Assembly (NCBI GenBank): GCA_029378245.1
Contig: JARKIF010000081.1
Location: 1 to 64,000 of the forward strand
Origin: Roridomyces roridus
Lineage: Eukaryota; Basidiomycota; Agaricomycetes; Agaricales; Mycenaceae
Reading direction: 5' to 3'
Length of the DNA stretch: 64,000 nt
Positions within the stretch are counted from its first letter, which is position 1, and every line of letters starts with the position of its first letter. A model generated the notes under the pieces. It was given only the letters and a program-made list of their open reading frames with translations, was not told where the DNA came from and did not search any database. Made by a program: the position numbers and the translations under genes. Below are positions 63,303 to 64,000 of the stretch, in pieces.

Positions 63303-63721
63303 ATGAACACTCCCCTAATCAACTCTTTCTCTCGAAACAACCACATGTTAGATGTTACTTCATACGCCTCCCTCAACTCGATGGTCGACGTTATCGACCA
63401 CCACTTCTCTCCATGGTATCCCATCGCCCCGTCCGTGCGTGAACGCATCATCGACGCTCTGGGATCTCCCACACAAGATGTGGTTCTCGCTCTTGTGGCT
63501 GACTTGTCTGCGGATCCCTCACATGCTCCTCCGGCACAATTCTTGAAGACGTTAATTATCGGGCATAGAGCGCTTCGTAAAAGTACGTGGGTTTACATCT
63601 ATATCTATATGAGAATTCGGTAGCCTAATGACTTCCTTGGACAGTTGTGGCGAGACAGGATACAGCGGATGCACTTGAAGCAGTGACTCTGCAGATGCAG
63701 TCACTGAGTACCGATATGTAG
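63303..63721 (+). CDS. Small hypothetical helical protein
   Basis: Two exons: MNTPLINSFSRNNHMLDVTS to HRALRK, intron 63583-63644 (GTACGT...GACAG), then IVARQDTADALEAVTLQMQS ending LSTDM with a TAG at 63719-63721. About 119 residues, no signal peptide or recognised domain; PWYPIAPSVRERIIDALGS and VVLALVADLSADP look helical. The in-frame splice and balanced composition support a real gene. Confidence 0.5.
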
Positions 63722-64000
63722 CTCGTTCGCTCGTTCGATGTCTCGCTGGATTGCGTCATCAATAATGAAAATTTCCTTTCTTGGCCAAAAGCGTTGTACC
63801 TCCGAATTGGGACTTGACGGGTTTCATGCGTCAGGGAGGTATTGGAAAAATTTGCATATGCTTCATTGACCTGCAAGTATGCTTTTCCGTCGAAGAGGAA
63901 CAGGCTCTCCCTCCCTTTCTCTCTAGATCCCTCCCATAAGTAGTCGCAGTACAGCATGGAAATCAAATGGCAAAAAGCATGCCAGCAGGAGAGACCGGAG
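63722..64000. other. Window end, possible minus-strand gene fragment
   Basis: A minus-strand open stretch (about 63740-63966) reads FLFDGKAYLQVNEAYANFSN, which is not clearly noise, but no domain is recognisable. It may be the end of a gene outside the window. Confidence 0.25.

Noticed and set aside
1..64000. CRISPR arrays, bacterial operons, rRNA genes, phage
   Set aside because: No regularly spaced direct repeats, ribosome-binding sites or rRNA segments were seen; gene structure is eukaryotic throughout.

Overview
This is eukaryotic DNA from a filamentous basidiomycete, most likely an Agaricomycete (mushroom-forming fungus). Genes carry many short GT-AG introns (about 44-60 nt), several protein families are typical of Agaricomycetes (F-box-like proteins with an N-terminal coiled coil, DUF6593, DUF6589, WSC, BAS2-like Cys-rich secreted proteins), and ordinary fungal housekeeping genes are interleaved with transposons. 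No plasmid, phage, CRISPR or rRNA locus was seen. Identifications come from reading the sequence and from recalled family features; no database search was run.

Layout. 0-8 kb: an F-box gene broken by a tRNA-derived SINE, an alpha/beta-hydrolase, a cyclopropane-fatty-acyl-phospholipid synthase and a frameshifted F-box paralogue. 8-9.5 kb: a decayed RPL7 (uL30) locus whose introns carry C/D snoRNAs, two intact and two decayed U24-type copies plus one snR39b-type. 9.7-18 kb: an Atg22-like transporter, a DUF6593 protein, a Tls1/C9orf78-type splicing factor divergent from an alkyltransferase-like (ATL) DNA-damage protein, a hypothetical disordered protein and a two-repeat Cys-rich secreted protein. 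18.1-24.7 kb: a complete 6,585-bp DNA transposon with TIRs and a 9-bp target duplication, encoding a DUF6589 protein and a RecQ-like helicase fused to a bromodomain. This is the best candidate for an undescribed system. 25-34.7 kb: a 2OG-Fe(II) oxygenase, a SAM methyltransferase and a large ABCC transporter with an apparently recent intron gain and an 8-nt microexon.

34.7-38.1 kb is gene-free and repeat-rich: tandem repeats, GGTTCG-rich tRNA-like repeats, a 1,385-bp element with perfect 30-bp inverted ends, and a poly(A) retroposon. 38.2-46.9 kb holds five more F-box paralogues on both strands (four intact, one frameshifted). 47-56.2 kb: a multipass membrane protein with a disordered tail, a two-WSC-domain secreted protein, a dynein light intermediate chain divergent from a THO-complex WD40 subunit. 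56.3-63.2 kb: a MYND zinc-finger gene split, without target duplication, by a 5.8-kb tyrosine-recombinase retrotransposon with Ngaro-like split direct repeats. The window ends with a small hypothetical gene.

The genes do not form one pathway. Two themes link the window: local amplification and decay of F-box adaptors, and repeated insertion by different mobile elements, several caught with readable target duplications.
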